In this document: positions 1 through 8,671 of the stretch, piece by piece | Layout of the letters: the number at the start of each line of letters is the position of its first letter | How positions within the stretch are numbered: the stretch's first letter is position 1 | Assembly: GCF_000212735.1 (NCBI RefSeq) | Contig: NC_015510.1 | Coordinates: forward strand, 5,891,001-5,955,000 | Direction of reading: 5' to 3' | From: Haliscomenobacter hydrossis DSM 1100 | Lineage (GTDB): Bacteria > Bacteroidota > Bacteroidia > Chitinophagales > Saprospiraceae | DNA: 64,000 bases | Made by a program: the position numbers and the translations under genes | Notes under the pieces: model-generated | What the model was told of the DNA's origin: nothing | What the model saw: only the letters and a program-made list of their open reading frames with translations | Databases searched by the model: none

Positions 1-1
1 T

Positions 2-124
2 GATTTGAGGTATACCCAAGAACTTTTGGGATATGAGCGCAGCAAAACGACCGAGGCTTATACCCATATCTCCTTTTAAGGTTAGAATAGAATCCAAAGC
101 CCGATTGATGATTTGAAAATTTAA
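2..124 (+). pseudogene. C-terminal end of a tyrosine recombinase/integrase, broken by two in-frame stops
   Basis: The frame entering from the left edge reads DLRYTQELLGYERSKTTEAY and continues THISF, the typical last block of phage/integron-type tyrosine recombinases. The Tyr of the AYTH motif (codon 59-61) is the expected nucleophile. A TAA at 77-79 and a TAG at 83-85 follow, yet the same frame continues NRIQSPIDDLKI to a TAA at 122-124, which resembles the usual tail (..SPxDDL) of Bacteroidota integrases. The gene therefore seems to have lost only its last dozen or so residues, or to be a decayed copy. The catalytic Tyr lies upstream of the stops, so function is not excluded. Most of the gene is outside the window. 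It marks the left side of the AT-rich defence island. Confidence 0.75.
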
Positions 125-235
125 TGGGTAATTACTTGTTAGATAAATAATCGCTGGCTATATTCGCAAATCAACTCATTACAGTAATGCGTAGATAAAC
201 CACTTAGAGGAAAAAAAACGATATGCGGATGAAGC

Positions 236-307
236 GAACTTACCCGCAACTAACGACTAAGTAAAAGATGCAATGCGGGTTTTTAGTTAGTGGTTAGTTG
301 CGGTAGG
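236..307. repeat. Imperfect inverted repeat, possible attC-like site
   Basis: Left arm CTTACCCGCAACTAAC (239-254) pairs with GTTAGTTGCGGTAGG (293-307), with one unpaired C in the left arm. A 38-nt interior contains more TTAGT words. An extrahelical base and a site just 5' of a single-gene unit downstream of an integrase are attC-like, but the GTTRRRY/RYYYAAC core is not matched, so this is a suggestion only. Confidence 0.35.
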
Positions 308-337
308 GACTTTTTATCGGAAACAAAAAATAAAAAT

Positions 338-1210
338 ATGAAAAAAATTACCTGGATTCTTTTAAGCCTTTTGATACTCTTTTCTTTAGAAGGCTGTTTA
401 AATTTCCCAGAGCCCAATTCACAAACCATTAAACAAAAAACAATAAATTTGATTGTTGGAACTTGTGAAGGCATCATTGAAAGAGGTAAATTAGTCTGGG
501 CAACTTCATCGAACGGAAATGATTATTGTGACTGGCAGTATCTAAAAGTAATTCAACATCGTGCTGGCAGAGGGAGTATTGAAGACGATATACTTTATGA
601 ACAAAATGAGCATGAGATAGCAAATTACGGCAGTAAACAAGCAAAGCAGTCTAATCTAAATTTAAGAAACGTAAACCGCATTGTGGGTAAATGGGAAACC
701 ATTCTTGCTCATGGCAACTATGGCGGACACCTTTATATCACATGGAATATCCAATCAAATGGAATTTGGACAGGGATCACGTATGCTGATATTGCTAAGA
801 CCACTCGAACATTTTCTACAAAGTGGAGATTAGAAGGAAATAATTTATATGATGTTGGAGATACAGAAGATTTTTTATACGTAATTCAATGGATAGACCA
901 AAATACATTTAAAGTGATTGATACTAAGGGGATGGTATTAAATTCTATTTTTGAAAGAAATATTTCAACTTCAAGCACTAATAATAGGCAAGTAGATAGG
1001 TCTTTTAGTCATTCAGGTTGTCGTTTTTGTGACGGAAGCGGATATTCAAATTGCCAAACTTGTGGAGGTAGTGGGGAAGTTATCGGGATAGGCTACAACA
1101 AGGAAACATATAACAATATTTCTCAAAGGTATGAGTACCATTGGGTGCAACCATATAACCGTTGCGTATATTGTACAAACGGAAAAGTAACATGTATCAA
1201 TAGACGATAA
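338..1210 (+). CDS. Lipoprotein with C-terminal DnaJ-type cysteine-rich motifs
   Basis: Unrecognised protein of 290 aa. The ATG at 338 is chosen over an upstream GTG because it gives a clean lipoprotein signal peptide (MKKITWILLSLLILFSLEGC; Cys20 is the lipidation site). The middle part is unassigned. The last 60 residues contain CRFCDGSG, CQTCGGSG and CVYCTNGKVTC, the CxxCxGxG zinc-binding pattern of the DnaJ cysteine-rich domain, so zinc binding is likely. There is no J domain. The gene is AT-rich like its neighbours and is flanked by two hairpins, which suggests a mobile single-gene unit. Function unknown; it would be membrane-anchored with the zinc module in the periplasm or at the surface. 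Confidence 0.8.
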   Translation: MKKITWILLSLLILFSLEGCLNFPEPNSQTIKQKTINLIVGTCEGIIERGKLVWATSSNGNDYCDWQYLKVIQHRAGRGSIEDDILYEQNEHEIANYGSKQAKQSNLNLRNVNRIVGKWETILAHGNYGGHLYITWNIQSNGIWTGITYADIAKTTRTFSTKWRLEGNNLYDVGDTEDFLYVIQWIDQNTFKVIDTKGMVLNSIFERNISTSSTNNRQVDRSFSHSGCRFCDGSGYSNCQTCGGSGEVIGIGYNKETYNNISQRYEYHWVQPYNRCVYCTNGKVTCINRR

Positions 1211-1226
1211 AACAAAAAACAAGAAC

Positions 1227-1281
1227 GTTTGCTTCCCTGCCGACAGTCCTTTAAACACGGCTATTTGGTAGGGTAGCAAAC
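1227..1281. repeat. Imperfect inverted repeat after the lipoprotein gene
   Basis: GTTTGCTTCCCTGCC (1227-1241) pairs with GGTAGGGTAGCAAAC (1267-1281) with two mismatches around a 25-nt loop. There is no U-tract, so a simple terminator is not obvious. Its position matches a second cassette boundary, but core-site bases do not match classical attC. Confidence 0.4.
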
Positions 1282-1366
1282 ACTCTCTGTAGATTCAATA
1301 AAAAGTGTAAATACACATGATACCAATATTTGCAATTGAACACCTCTAAAAAATCAAAAGAAAATT

Positions 1367-3487
1367 ATGCACATAACATCTCTCTCGCTTCGTAATTTTC
1401 GGAATTTCAAAAAAGCAAAATTCCATTTTCAAAAAGGGATCAATACCTTAATCGGCGAAAATGGCTCCGGCAAGACAAATGTTTTTCTTGCTTTGCGTCT
1501 ACTACTTGATGATCGGATGCCACGCAAAATTGACCTCACAGACACAGATTTCAATCGTGTTATTGGCAATTGGCGAGGTCATTGGTTGGTCATTTCTATC
1601 CAATTTGGAGAACTTGATAATAGCGAAGATTGTCAAGTACTTTCAGTACACGCGACAGGTGATGCCAGCGGGCAGGGAGGACGGCTCACTTTGTTTTTCA
1701 GGCCTAACTTTAATACGAGGAAGCAACTTTTTGATTTTTCTTCCAAAGATACATCTGAAAAAACCGACGAAACATATCAAAAAATACTTGAGGGCATTAC
1801 CATAGGCAATTACGAATCTATTGTCAGGGGGAGTGGAACTGGCGATTTCTCTGATGATGCTCTTTATAAAATCTGCGCCGGCGATTTTGAAAACCGAGTT
1901 TTCCCTGACCCAAACGATGATGATGTAGCAGTGTTAGGCACACCTGTTAACCACTCAGAGCTGCTCAAAGATTTTTCATGCACTTTTGTTAAAGCAATGC
2001 GTGATGTGGTGGAAGATTTAAAAAATCCAAAGACAAGCCCGCTTCTTCATTTACTTCGCAAAGAAGACAAAAGCAAAATCGATAGCGAAAGTATCCTAGA
2101 TAAAATCCGAGGCCTTAACGACGATATAAATGACCTTACTGAAGTCAAAAATTTGACTACTGGCATCTCAACAAGCATCAATACTGCTGTCGGGTATACT
2201 TATGCCCCCAATGTAAAAATCAGTTCGGACGTACCAAATGACATTGAGCGGCTCTTTCAATCCTTAAAATTACAAGTCGGGGATCCCGATGACCTTGGGC
2301 ACTTAGGGCGACTCGACCGATTAAGCCTTGGTGGGGCAAATCTTATCTATCTTTCTTTACGGTTGCTCGAATATGAACGTATACTTTCCAAACATGAAAA
2401 AGCAGCGCATTTTTTGATGATTGAAGAACCAGAAGCACATATACATACACATATTCAGAAATCTATCTTTAAAAACATGTCGCCCGAAAAAATTCGGACG
2501 CAGGTTATTGTTTCGACCCATTCAACTCATATTTCTTCGGCAAGTCGCATTCGCTCGGTTAATTTACTCTCTCGGCGTGGGCAGTTTGCCGAGGTTTTTT
2601 ATCCAGGAAAAGATTTGGAAGAAGGTCAAATTGATTCCATAGAACGATATCTTGATGCAGTCCGCAGTACGCTACTTTTTGCAAAAGGTGTTGTTATGGT
2701 CGAAGGCGATGCAGAACAAATCGTGATTCCAGAACTTTTTTTGAAAGTTTTTGGCGTGAGCCTCGACGAAATAGGCGTGAGTTTGGTTAACATTGGAAGC
2801 ACAGGATTTAAAAATCTCGCGGTGCTTTTCCATGACGAGCGAGTGCGTCGGCGGTGTGCGATTGTTACGGATTTGGATGATTCACCTGCGACTGAAGTCA
2901 TTGTTGCCAATGCTGAAAAATGGAAAGATTTCGAAAATTCAAAGGCAAAGGGGGCAGAGCGGAAGGTGCACCTTGAAGATTTCAGTAACAGTAATTCTTG
3001 GATCGAACTGTTTTTTGCTCAAAACACATTTGAAGTAGATTTTTTACGCGCAGGTAATCAAAAAACAATTGTTGAAGTCGTGAAGTCGATTTATACAAGA
3101 AAAGCAGACGTTGTAAGATCTCTTGCAAAAATTCGCTCGGGCGATACTTCGGTTTCCAACTTGGAAATACTTCGCCTTGCTGAAAAAGAAGGTAAAGGCT
3201 GGTTTGCAATCCTTCTCTCCAAGCATTTGACTCACGAAACACTCATACCGGATTACATTTTGCAAGCTGTGGCGTTTGCAGCCCCATTTCCTATGGATTG
3301 GCGAATGCTAGCGACGATTGCCCAATTTCGACTGGAAAAAATGAATGCAACCAGCACTATCGCCAATGATTTGTTCCGAAGTTTTCCACAGAATTTGACG
3401 GACGAAAATGCCGAAGACTTTATCAAAACTTTTAAGTCCGCTTTTCCCGACGATCAACTCACTCAATTTATCACAGTCCAAAAATGA
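1367..3487 (+). CDS. gajA: OLD-family ATPase-TOPRIM nuclease (Gabija GajA-like)
   Basis: A 706-aa protein. N-terminal SMC/ABC-type ATPase: Walker A GENGSGKT (residues 30-37), ABC signature LSLGGANLI (about 318), Walker B FLMIEEPEAHIH (about 348). A TOPRIM domain follows: VVMVEGDAEQIVIPELF (about 441, with the catalytic Glu) and the acidic IVTDLDD (about 498). The last roughly 150 residues are an unassigned extension; GajA of Bacillus cereus is about 580 aa, so this is a long version. In Gabija, GajA is a nucleotide-gated DNA endonuclease that forms a complex with the GajB helicase. Its stop overlaps the helicase start by 4 nt (ATGA), the class-2 OLD arrangement. Naming as Gabija rests on this pairing; a plain class-2 OLD/helicase pair is the alternative. 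Confidence 0.75.
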   Translation: MHITSLSLRNFRNFKKAKFHFQKGINTLIGENGSGKTNVFLALRLLLDDRMPRKIDLTDTDFNRVIGNWRGHWLVISIQFGELDNSEDCQVLSVHATGDASGQGGRLTLFFRPNFNTRKQLFDFSSKDTSEKTDETYQKILEGITIGNYESIVRGSGTGDFSDDALYKICAGDFENRVFPDPNDDDVAVLGTPVNHSELLKDFSCTFVKAMRDVVEDLKNPKTSPLLHLLRKEDKSKIDSESILDKIRGLNDDINDLTEVKNLTTGISTSINTAVGYTYAPNVKISSDVPNDIERLFQSLKLQVGDPDDLGHLGRLDRLSLGGANLIYLSLRLLEYERILSKHEKAAHFLMIEEPEAHIHTHIQKSIFKNMSPEKIRTQVIVSTHSTHISSASRIRSVNLLSRRGQFAEVFYPGKDLEEGQIDSIERYLDAVRSTLLFAKGVVMVEGDAEQIVIPELFLKVFGVSLDEIGVSLVNIGSTGFKNLAVLFHDERVRRRCAIVTDLDDSPATEVIVANAEKWKDFENSKAKGAERKVHLEDFSNSNSWIELFFAQNTFEVDFLRAGNQKTIVEVVKSIYTRKADVVRSLAKIRSGDTSVSNLEILRLAEKEGKGWFAILLSKHLTHETLIPDYILQAVAFAAPFPMDWRMLATIAQFRLEKMNATSTIANDLFRSFPQNLTDENAEDFIKTFKSAFPDDQLTQFITVQK

Positions 3488-5286
3488 TCTTAGAAGACCT
3501 CAATGATGAACAGAAAAAAGCAGTTTGTTTTGATGACCATTTACTGCTAACAGCTTGCCCAGGTAGCGGAAAAACGCGAGTCATAAGCCATATAATAGCA
3601 TATGAACTTGGTAGACTCAATTCCCTAAACCGTCGCATTGTTGCACTCACTTTCACGATTCGGGCAGCGGAAGAAATCGAACGAAGACTACACCTAATGG
3701 AGATAGAAACATCTAGGCTTTGGTCGGGAAATATCCACGCATTTTGTTTGAACTGGATATTAAGACCTTATGCTGGTTTTCATCCGAGAACTCAACGTGG
3801 GTTTGTAATTATTGATGCCGTGAAAACCAATGAAATCTTGGAGGTGTTGTTGCAGAAAGATGATTATTCTATAATCCGAGAAGATTTCAAATTCAATAGC
3901 CCTATTGTGAAGATACAGCCCAACGGCTCGTTTATAGTCAAGAAACCAACCCACATGCCGCTTTTCGAAGCTTATCGAACAGAGTTGGAAATCAATCGTT
4001 TTGTGGATTTTGAACATCTTCTGTTTTACTCGCTCGAATTGTTACGTAGTTGCCCGAAAATAGCTGTGACACTTTCTGGAGTTTTTCAAAATATTCTTAT
4101 TGATGAATTTCAGGACACGCAAGAACTTCAATATCAAATCATTTTTGAAATCGTTACCGCCGGCCGCGGTCGAACAAAGGTTTCTTTCGTCGGCGACTGC
4201 GATCAAGCAATTTTCAGCTCGCTCGGGGGCGTTGCAAAGTCCAAAGAAGAAATTGAAGCGGGCATCAAGGCAAAAGTTGAATCCCTTGACCTTAGTGGAA
4301 ATTACCGAAGCAACCAGCGCGTGATTAATTATTATCGAAATTTCCAGACAACACCCATTGAAATCACTGCACGTAGTCTGATAAGAGATAACCCTGGGAA
4401 AATCACGTTGAACAAAACCTTGAAAAGAGAAAATTTAGCAGACGAGATAGCAAAACTAATTCAACAAAGCCTCAACCAAGGCATCGTAGAGGAAGAAATC
4501 GGAATTTTAGTGCCACAATGGCTTTTGATATTGCCACTCGCTCGAAAATTAAAACATTTACTCCCCGGAGTTTCATTCGACGCTTCAGGTATCGCCCCTA
4601 TGTCTGATAGCCGAGACAACCTTTTTTACAAAATTGCTCGGCTTTTTTTAACTGCACCTTCGCAGCGTTTGTACAAGGTTCGGCAGCGGTGGGCGACGGA
4701 AATAGGTCTGGAATTGGCGCTTTCTATTGGCTGCAACCAGGAAAATCCGCAGTTTTCGGCACGTCAGGTTTTAAAAATTGTTAATAGCATCCAATCTAGC
4801 GAAACTCAAGCCGATCCTTATTTGCGGGAGTGTTTAACTAATTTTCTCTTTGCTTTTCATGTCAAAATATCAGATTTCCCTGCTCTTTCAATCAGTTTTG
4901 AGTCCTACTTCAGAGGCATCCAGCGGCGCATCGAACGTGCCAAAAAAGAAGGCGACCCTTTGCCGGAAGACATCGAATCGTTCAGAAATTTTTATCGGGA
5001 GGCAACAGGGGTGGTCATCAGTACTGTGCATGGGGCAAAAGGTGAAGAATATGAAACAATTATTGCATTTGGCCTATTAAAAGGTTTTTTACCACATTGG
5101 AATGATATAATTGATAAATCTATTGACGAAAATGATGTTTCTCGTAAATTGCTTTATGTTATTTGTTCACGAGCTAAGAACAACTTACATTTGATAATGG
5201 AAGGTGGGCGAACGACACGGAAAGGCGATCCACTTGAATTCAATAACTTGCTTTCCAATTTACAATTTGAATACGATGAACCATAA
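3484..5286 (+). CDS. gajB: UvrD/PcrA-like superfamily 1 helicase (Gabija GajB-like)
   Basis: A 600-aa SF1A helicase. Visible motifs: Q-motif region LNDEQKKAV and Walker A ACPGSGKT (about residues 20-30), motif Ia ALTFTIRAAEEI, motif II ILIDEFQDTQ, motif III VGDCDQAIFSSLGG, motif IV LSGNYRSNQRVI, motif V VVISTVHGAKGEEYETII and motif VI RKLLYVICSRAKN. It is a little longer than typical GajB (about 500 aa). The start ATG overlaps the TGA of the nuclease gene, so translation is coupled. In Gabija the helicase unit is thought to sense or process DNA termini and to trigger or assist GajA cleavage. AT-rich composition shared with the nuclease gene supports joint acquisition. Confidence 0.78.
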   Translation: MILEDLNDEQKKAVCFDDHLLLTACPGSGKTRVISHIIAYELGRLNSLNRRIVALTFTIRAAEEIERRLHLMEIETSRLWSGNIHAFCLNWILRPYAGFHPRTQRGFVIIDAVKTNEILEVLLQKDDYSIIREDFKFNSPIVKIQPNGSFIVKKPTHMPLFEAYRTELEINRFVDFEHLLFYSLELLRSCPKIAVTLSGVFQNILIDEFQDTQELQYQIIFEIVTAGRGRTKVSFVGDCDQAIFSSLGGVAKSKEEIEAGIKAKVESLDLSGNYRSNQRVINYYRNFQTTPIEITARSLIRDNPGKITLNKTLKRENLADEIAKLIQQSLNQGIVEEEIGILVPQWLLILPLARKLKHLLPGVSFDASGIAPMSDSRDNLFYKIARLFLTAPSQRLYKVRQRWATEIGLELALSIGCNQENPQFSARQVLKIVNSIQSSETQADPYLRECLTNFLFAFHVKISDFPALSISFESYFRGIQRRIERAKKEGDPLPEDIESFRNFYREATGVVISTVHGAKGEEYETIIAFGLLKGFLPHWNDIIDKSIDENDVSRKLLYVICSRAKNNLHLIMEGGRTTRKGDPLEFNNLLSNLQFEYDEP

Positions 5287-5337
5287 TACTCTAGGTCGAG
5301 AACATCAACTATCGAAATAGTCAAAACCGAGAACAAA

Positions 5338-5381
5338 GGATGTGCGAATATGCTTCCTAAGCGTCGCATATTCGCACATCC
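5338..5381. terminator. Perfect 16-bp hairpin after the Gabija-like pair
   Basis: GGATGTGCGAATATGC (5338-5353), a 12-nt loop, then its exact reverse complement (5366-5381). It lies 52 nt after the helicase stop. There is no U-tract on either strand, so it may be a mobile-unit boundary rather than an intrinsic terminator. Confidence 0.5.
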
Positions 5382-5438
5382 AACCGTCAGCACCAATCTT
5401 AACGATTAAAATACAAGATTTTAAACCACTTGACAACT

Positions 5439-5879
5439 ATGAAGAATTTAAAATTTTTAATCTTAATTGTTTTATTGACACTGAGCATTGATTCATTTTC
5501 CCAAATTGGAGTAACGAGCTATTCTATTTATGCATTAGGGATTAACACTTCTCAGCATAAACGGATTAGTGGAGAAATAAAGGCATTTGCAAATCGACCT
5601 ATTGGGGATATTTTAGTAGAAATTGATGGTTTTTACAATTTTAAACCGAGACCCTATCATCGATTTTCGATTGGCTTAGGTGTCAATGTAGCCCCATTCA
5701 AAGAATTTGACCGGTTCTATGCATTGACGATTCCAGTTTCCATTGAAATTTACCCATTGCAGGACTTTAAAAAATTATCATTACTCTTTGAATTGGCACC
5801 TGAGGTATTAGCAGAAGATGGTGTAAATCTTCGAAGTTTATGGGGTATTCGTTATACATTTGGTACCAATCATGACTGA
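5439..5879 (+). CDS. Small exported protein, possible outer-membrane barrel
   Basis: Unrecognised 146-aa protein. The ATG at 5439 is preferred over a TTG nine bases upstream because it starts a signal peptide (MKNLKFLILIVLLTLSIDSFS, cleaved before Q). The mature part alternates polar and hydrophobic residues, with aromatic strand ends (EIDGFYNF, RFSIGLGV, LSLLFELAP) and ends WGIRYTF, as small Bacteroidota outer-membrane barrels do. AT-rich like the preceding genes and probably still part of the island. It is separated from the helicase by a strong hairpin, so a shared transcript is uncertain. Confidence 0.65.
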   Translation: MKNLKFLILIVLLTLSIDSFSQIGVTSYSIYALGINTSQHKRISGEIKAFANRPIGDILVEIDGFYNFKPRPYHRFSIGLGVNVAPFKEFDRFYALTIPVSIEIYPLQDFKKLSLLFELAPEVLAEDGVNLRSLWGIRYTFGTNHD

Positions 5880-5972
5880 TAGAAACACTGGCGTGCCAAC
5901 AAAGTGCGACAAAAAGAACTTCGGAACCTGCTCGGTAGCTTCGGTCTGTGGGGGTTAAAAAAGTTCTACCCC

Positions 5973-8348
5973 TTATTCCACCTTCAACGCCGTCACCGGG
6001 TTTTTCAACGCTGCTCGTACACTTTGAAAACTCACCGTCAGCAATGCAATGCCCAGCGCGATGGCACCCGCCGCTACAAAAGCCCACCAGGGCATGTCGA
6101 TGCGGTAGGCGAAATCTTGCAGCCAGCGCTGTAAGAGCAGGTAAGCAACCGGCACCGCGAGAACGACTGCCACCAGTACCAAACGTAGGAAATCCAGGGT
6201 CAACAAACGTACAACACTGCTTACATCAGCGCCCAACACCTTGCGTACCCCGATTTCCTTGGTGCGGCGGGCAACCATGTAGAAAGCCAGTCCAAACAGC
6301 CCTAAACCCGCGATAAACAAGGCCAGCACGGAAAACAGGAAAAACACCCGCCCCAGGCGTTGCTCGGCGGTGTAGAATTTTTGGTATTCATCTTCGACAA
6401 AACTGTATTCAAACGGAGCGGTAGGCGCCAATTCGCTCCACAGACCCTTGACCTTATTGATTTGATCGGCCAGGTTTCCAGTGCGCAAACGGATGGCAAT
6501 GTAGGGATGAGACCAGGGAGCCGTCATCAGGATCAGGGGTTCAACCTGGTGGTGCAAGGAGAGGTAATGAAAATCTTCCATGACGCCAATTACCTGAAAA
6601 TTAGCACCATTGCCACCGGAGATGTGTTTGCCGAGTGGATCTTTCCAACCCAATTTTTTGACCATAGCGCGATTGATGATGCAGCTCAATGAATCGGCGC
6701 GGGAGTTTTGGCGAAAATCTCGTCCGGCGTGTATTTTTACTTTGAGGGTACTCAGGTAAGCCGGGTCGGCAAAAACGTAGTTGAACGAACTTTCTTTAAA
6801 ATTGGCGGGTTGCTCGGGCGCAAATACGGTTGAATCATACAACTTGCCCGGAACTGCGGTAGCTCCACCCGCGTTGTCTACCATCGGAAGATTACGCACT
6901 TTTTCCAAAAACACCCCATAGTTTTGATCCAGGGCATAAGCTCGATCAATGAGCAAGACCCGTTCTTTGTCGAAACCCAACTCAGAATTGAGTAAAAACC
7001 GAAACTGCGTACCCACTACCATCGTGCCGATGATCAAGGCCGTAGAGATGGAAAATTGCCCAACGACCAGGGATTCACGCAGGCGGCTACGGCCCAGTTG
7101 GCTCCCCAATTGGCCTTTTAAGGTGGCAATGGTTTTGAAACCAGACAGCACCACAGCCGGAAATACCCCTGCCAATAAGCTCGTAAACAAGGTAATCAAC
7201 CCCAATAAACCGAGCAAAAAAGGCAGCCCACTCCACTCTAGCTGCATCGTTTTGCCAGCCAAAGTATTAAAATAAGGCAAACTTAAACCCAAGATGGCCA
7301 CTGCGAAGATCAAAGCTGCTACAACGGCGATCAGTGATTCGCCAAAAAACTGTACCATAAGTTGACCGCGACCCGAGCCTAGTGCCTTGCGCACGCCCAC
7401 CTCTTTGGCGCGGGTGATGGATCGGGCGGTGCTGAGGTTGATAAAATTGATACAAGCCAATACCAGAATAAACAAGGCTACGATGGAAAAAATGTAGAGG
7501 TACGCGCGTTTGCCATTGACTCCCAGCTCCATTTCCAGATTGGAATCGAGGTGAATGGTACTCAGTGCCTGAAAGGGAAAACGCGAAAAATTGCCTTTTG
7601 TCTTGAAGTGTTCCTCCTGGGTATGTTGTTCCAGGTAAGCCTGAAACTTCTTTTGCAGCGCAAGTGGATCGGTACCCGGTTTGAGGCTAAAGTAGTTGTA
7701 TACCGTAGCAAAGCCCCATAGTTCTTTACGTTCCTTGAAGAATTGGAGCTGGTTCAAGGCGCCTAAAAATTGAAACTGGAAATGCGATTGGGTGGGCATG
7801 TCCTGTACCACGGCGCTCACTTTTAAAGCAGTGCCATCATTTTTTAAGAGGGTTTGACCCAATGGATTTTGCTTGGGAAAGTATTTGGCTGCTGCGGATT
7901 GACTGAGCGCGATGGTGTTCGGCTCTTTGAGGGCGGTGTTTACATCTCCCGAAATGGTCTTGATGCTGAACACTTTAGTGAAATTTTCATCCGCGTACAG
8001 CATCTCGGTTTCCCGAACGTACTCGCTGCCTTTTTTGATGGTGATCCCGCTTTGGGACATTTGGGTGACGTATTCCACTTCGGGAAAATGATCTTCCAAG
8101 GTACTTTTGACGGGGACAGGCCCTACCGGGATTTTCCATTCGTTGTCACCAAATTTACCGTTCCACAGCACCCGATAGATGCGGTCCGCTTTTTGATGAA
8201 ACTGGTCGTATTGCAATTCGTCTTTCACCCACAGGGCGATCAACAAACATACCGCAATGCCTACGGCCAAACCAGCAATATTGATGGCGGTGTAGCCCTG
8301 GTGCTTCCACAATTGCCGCAAAGTAGTGAGGAGGTAATTTTTGAACAT
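5973..8348 (-). CDS. MacB/FtsX-type ABC transporter permease
   Basis: A 791-aa permease with two tandem FtsX-like modules, the common Bacteroidota family. Each module has a MacB-type periplasmic core domain and three or four membrane segments: the N-terminal helix after MFKNYLLTTLRQLWKHQG (about 20-42), a cluster around residues 285-420 with the conserved STARSITRAKEVGVRKALGSGRGQL, a second periplasmic domain, and a C-terminal cluster with VARRTKEIGVRKVLGADVSSVV. No ATPase gene is adjacent, as is usual for these orphan permeases. Likely role: inner-membrane permease of a tripartite or mechanotransmission-type exporter; substrate unknown. Confidence 0.9.
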   Translation of the reverse strand: MFKNYLLTTLRQLWKHQGYTAINIAGLAVGIAVCLLIALWVKDELQYDQFHQKADRIYRVLWNGKFGDNEWKIPVGPVPVKSTLEDHFPEVEYVTQMSQSGITIKKGSEYVRETEMLYADENFTKVFSIKTISGDVNTALKEPNTIALSQSAAAKYFPKQNPLGQTLLKNDGTALKVSAVVQDMPTQSHFQFQFLGALNQLQFFKERKELWGFATVYNYFSLKPGTDPLALQKKFQAYLEQHTQEEHFKTKGNFSRFPFQALSTIHLDSNLEMELGVNGKRAYLYIFSIVALFILVLACINFINLSTARSITRAKEVGVRKALGSGRGQLMVQFFGESLIAVVAALIFAVAILGLSLPYFNTLAGKTMQLEWSGLPFLLGLLGLITLFTSLLAGVFPAVVLSGFKTIATLKGQLGSQLGRSRLRESLVVGQFSISTALIIGTMVVGTQFRFLLNSELGFDKERVLLIDRAYALDQNYGVFLEKVRNLPMVDNAGGATAVPGKLYDSTVFAPEQPANFKESSFNYVFADPAYLSTLKVKIHAGRDFRQNSRADSLSCIINRAMVKKLGWKDPLGKHISGGNGANFQVIGVMEDFHYLSLHHQVEPLILMTAPWSHPYIAIRLRTGNLADQINKVKGLWSELAPTAPFEYSFVEDEYQKFYTAEQRLGRVFFLFSVLALFIAGLGLFGLAFYMVARRTKEIGVRKVLGADVSSVVRLLTLDFLRLVLVAVVLAVPVAYLLLQRWLQDFAYRIDMPWWAFVAAGAIALGIALLTVSFQSVRAALKNPVTALKVE

Positions 8349-8671
8349 TTTCTACCAGATCAGGAATGAAACAATACAATTGGTCAGACAATTTTTGTGC
8401 CAGACGAGATGTATCTTGTCAATCAAAATAAAATGTATTTTATGAAATCTTAACATGTCCGTTTTTGAACGTTAGTGTACGCTGGGGATACGTTTGGACC
8501 AATGGATGATTGTTAAAATCTCATCAGACTCCCCTGTACAATTGCTGCGGCTATCAAATAACATTTCCATAGAAAAAACTGTTAGTATGTGTATCAATTT
8601 TTAGTCTTCCCATTATTTATTCCCAAGGTGGATGTGTCCAGGAATGGACAATTTAACCACCAATAAACCAA
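8349..8671. other. Divergent intergenic region without a gene
   Basis: 324 bp between the FtsX-type permease and the PorT-like barrel, AT-rich, expected to hold two divergent promoters. I see no full TAnnTTTG box and no convincing operator palindrome. The closest -7-like word for the permease is near 8425-8432 (one mismatch on the minus strand). Confidence 0.4.

Noticed and set aside
5943-5972. GGGGT...ACCCC hairpin as terminator of the FtsX permease
   Set aside because: Only five pairs with an 11-nt loop and no U-tract on the minus strand after it; too weak to list.
8155-8391. Alternative upstream frame overlapping the start of the FtsX permease
   Set aside because: Different frame from the permease and no features; the ATG at 8348 gives the canonical N-terminus.
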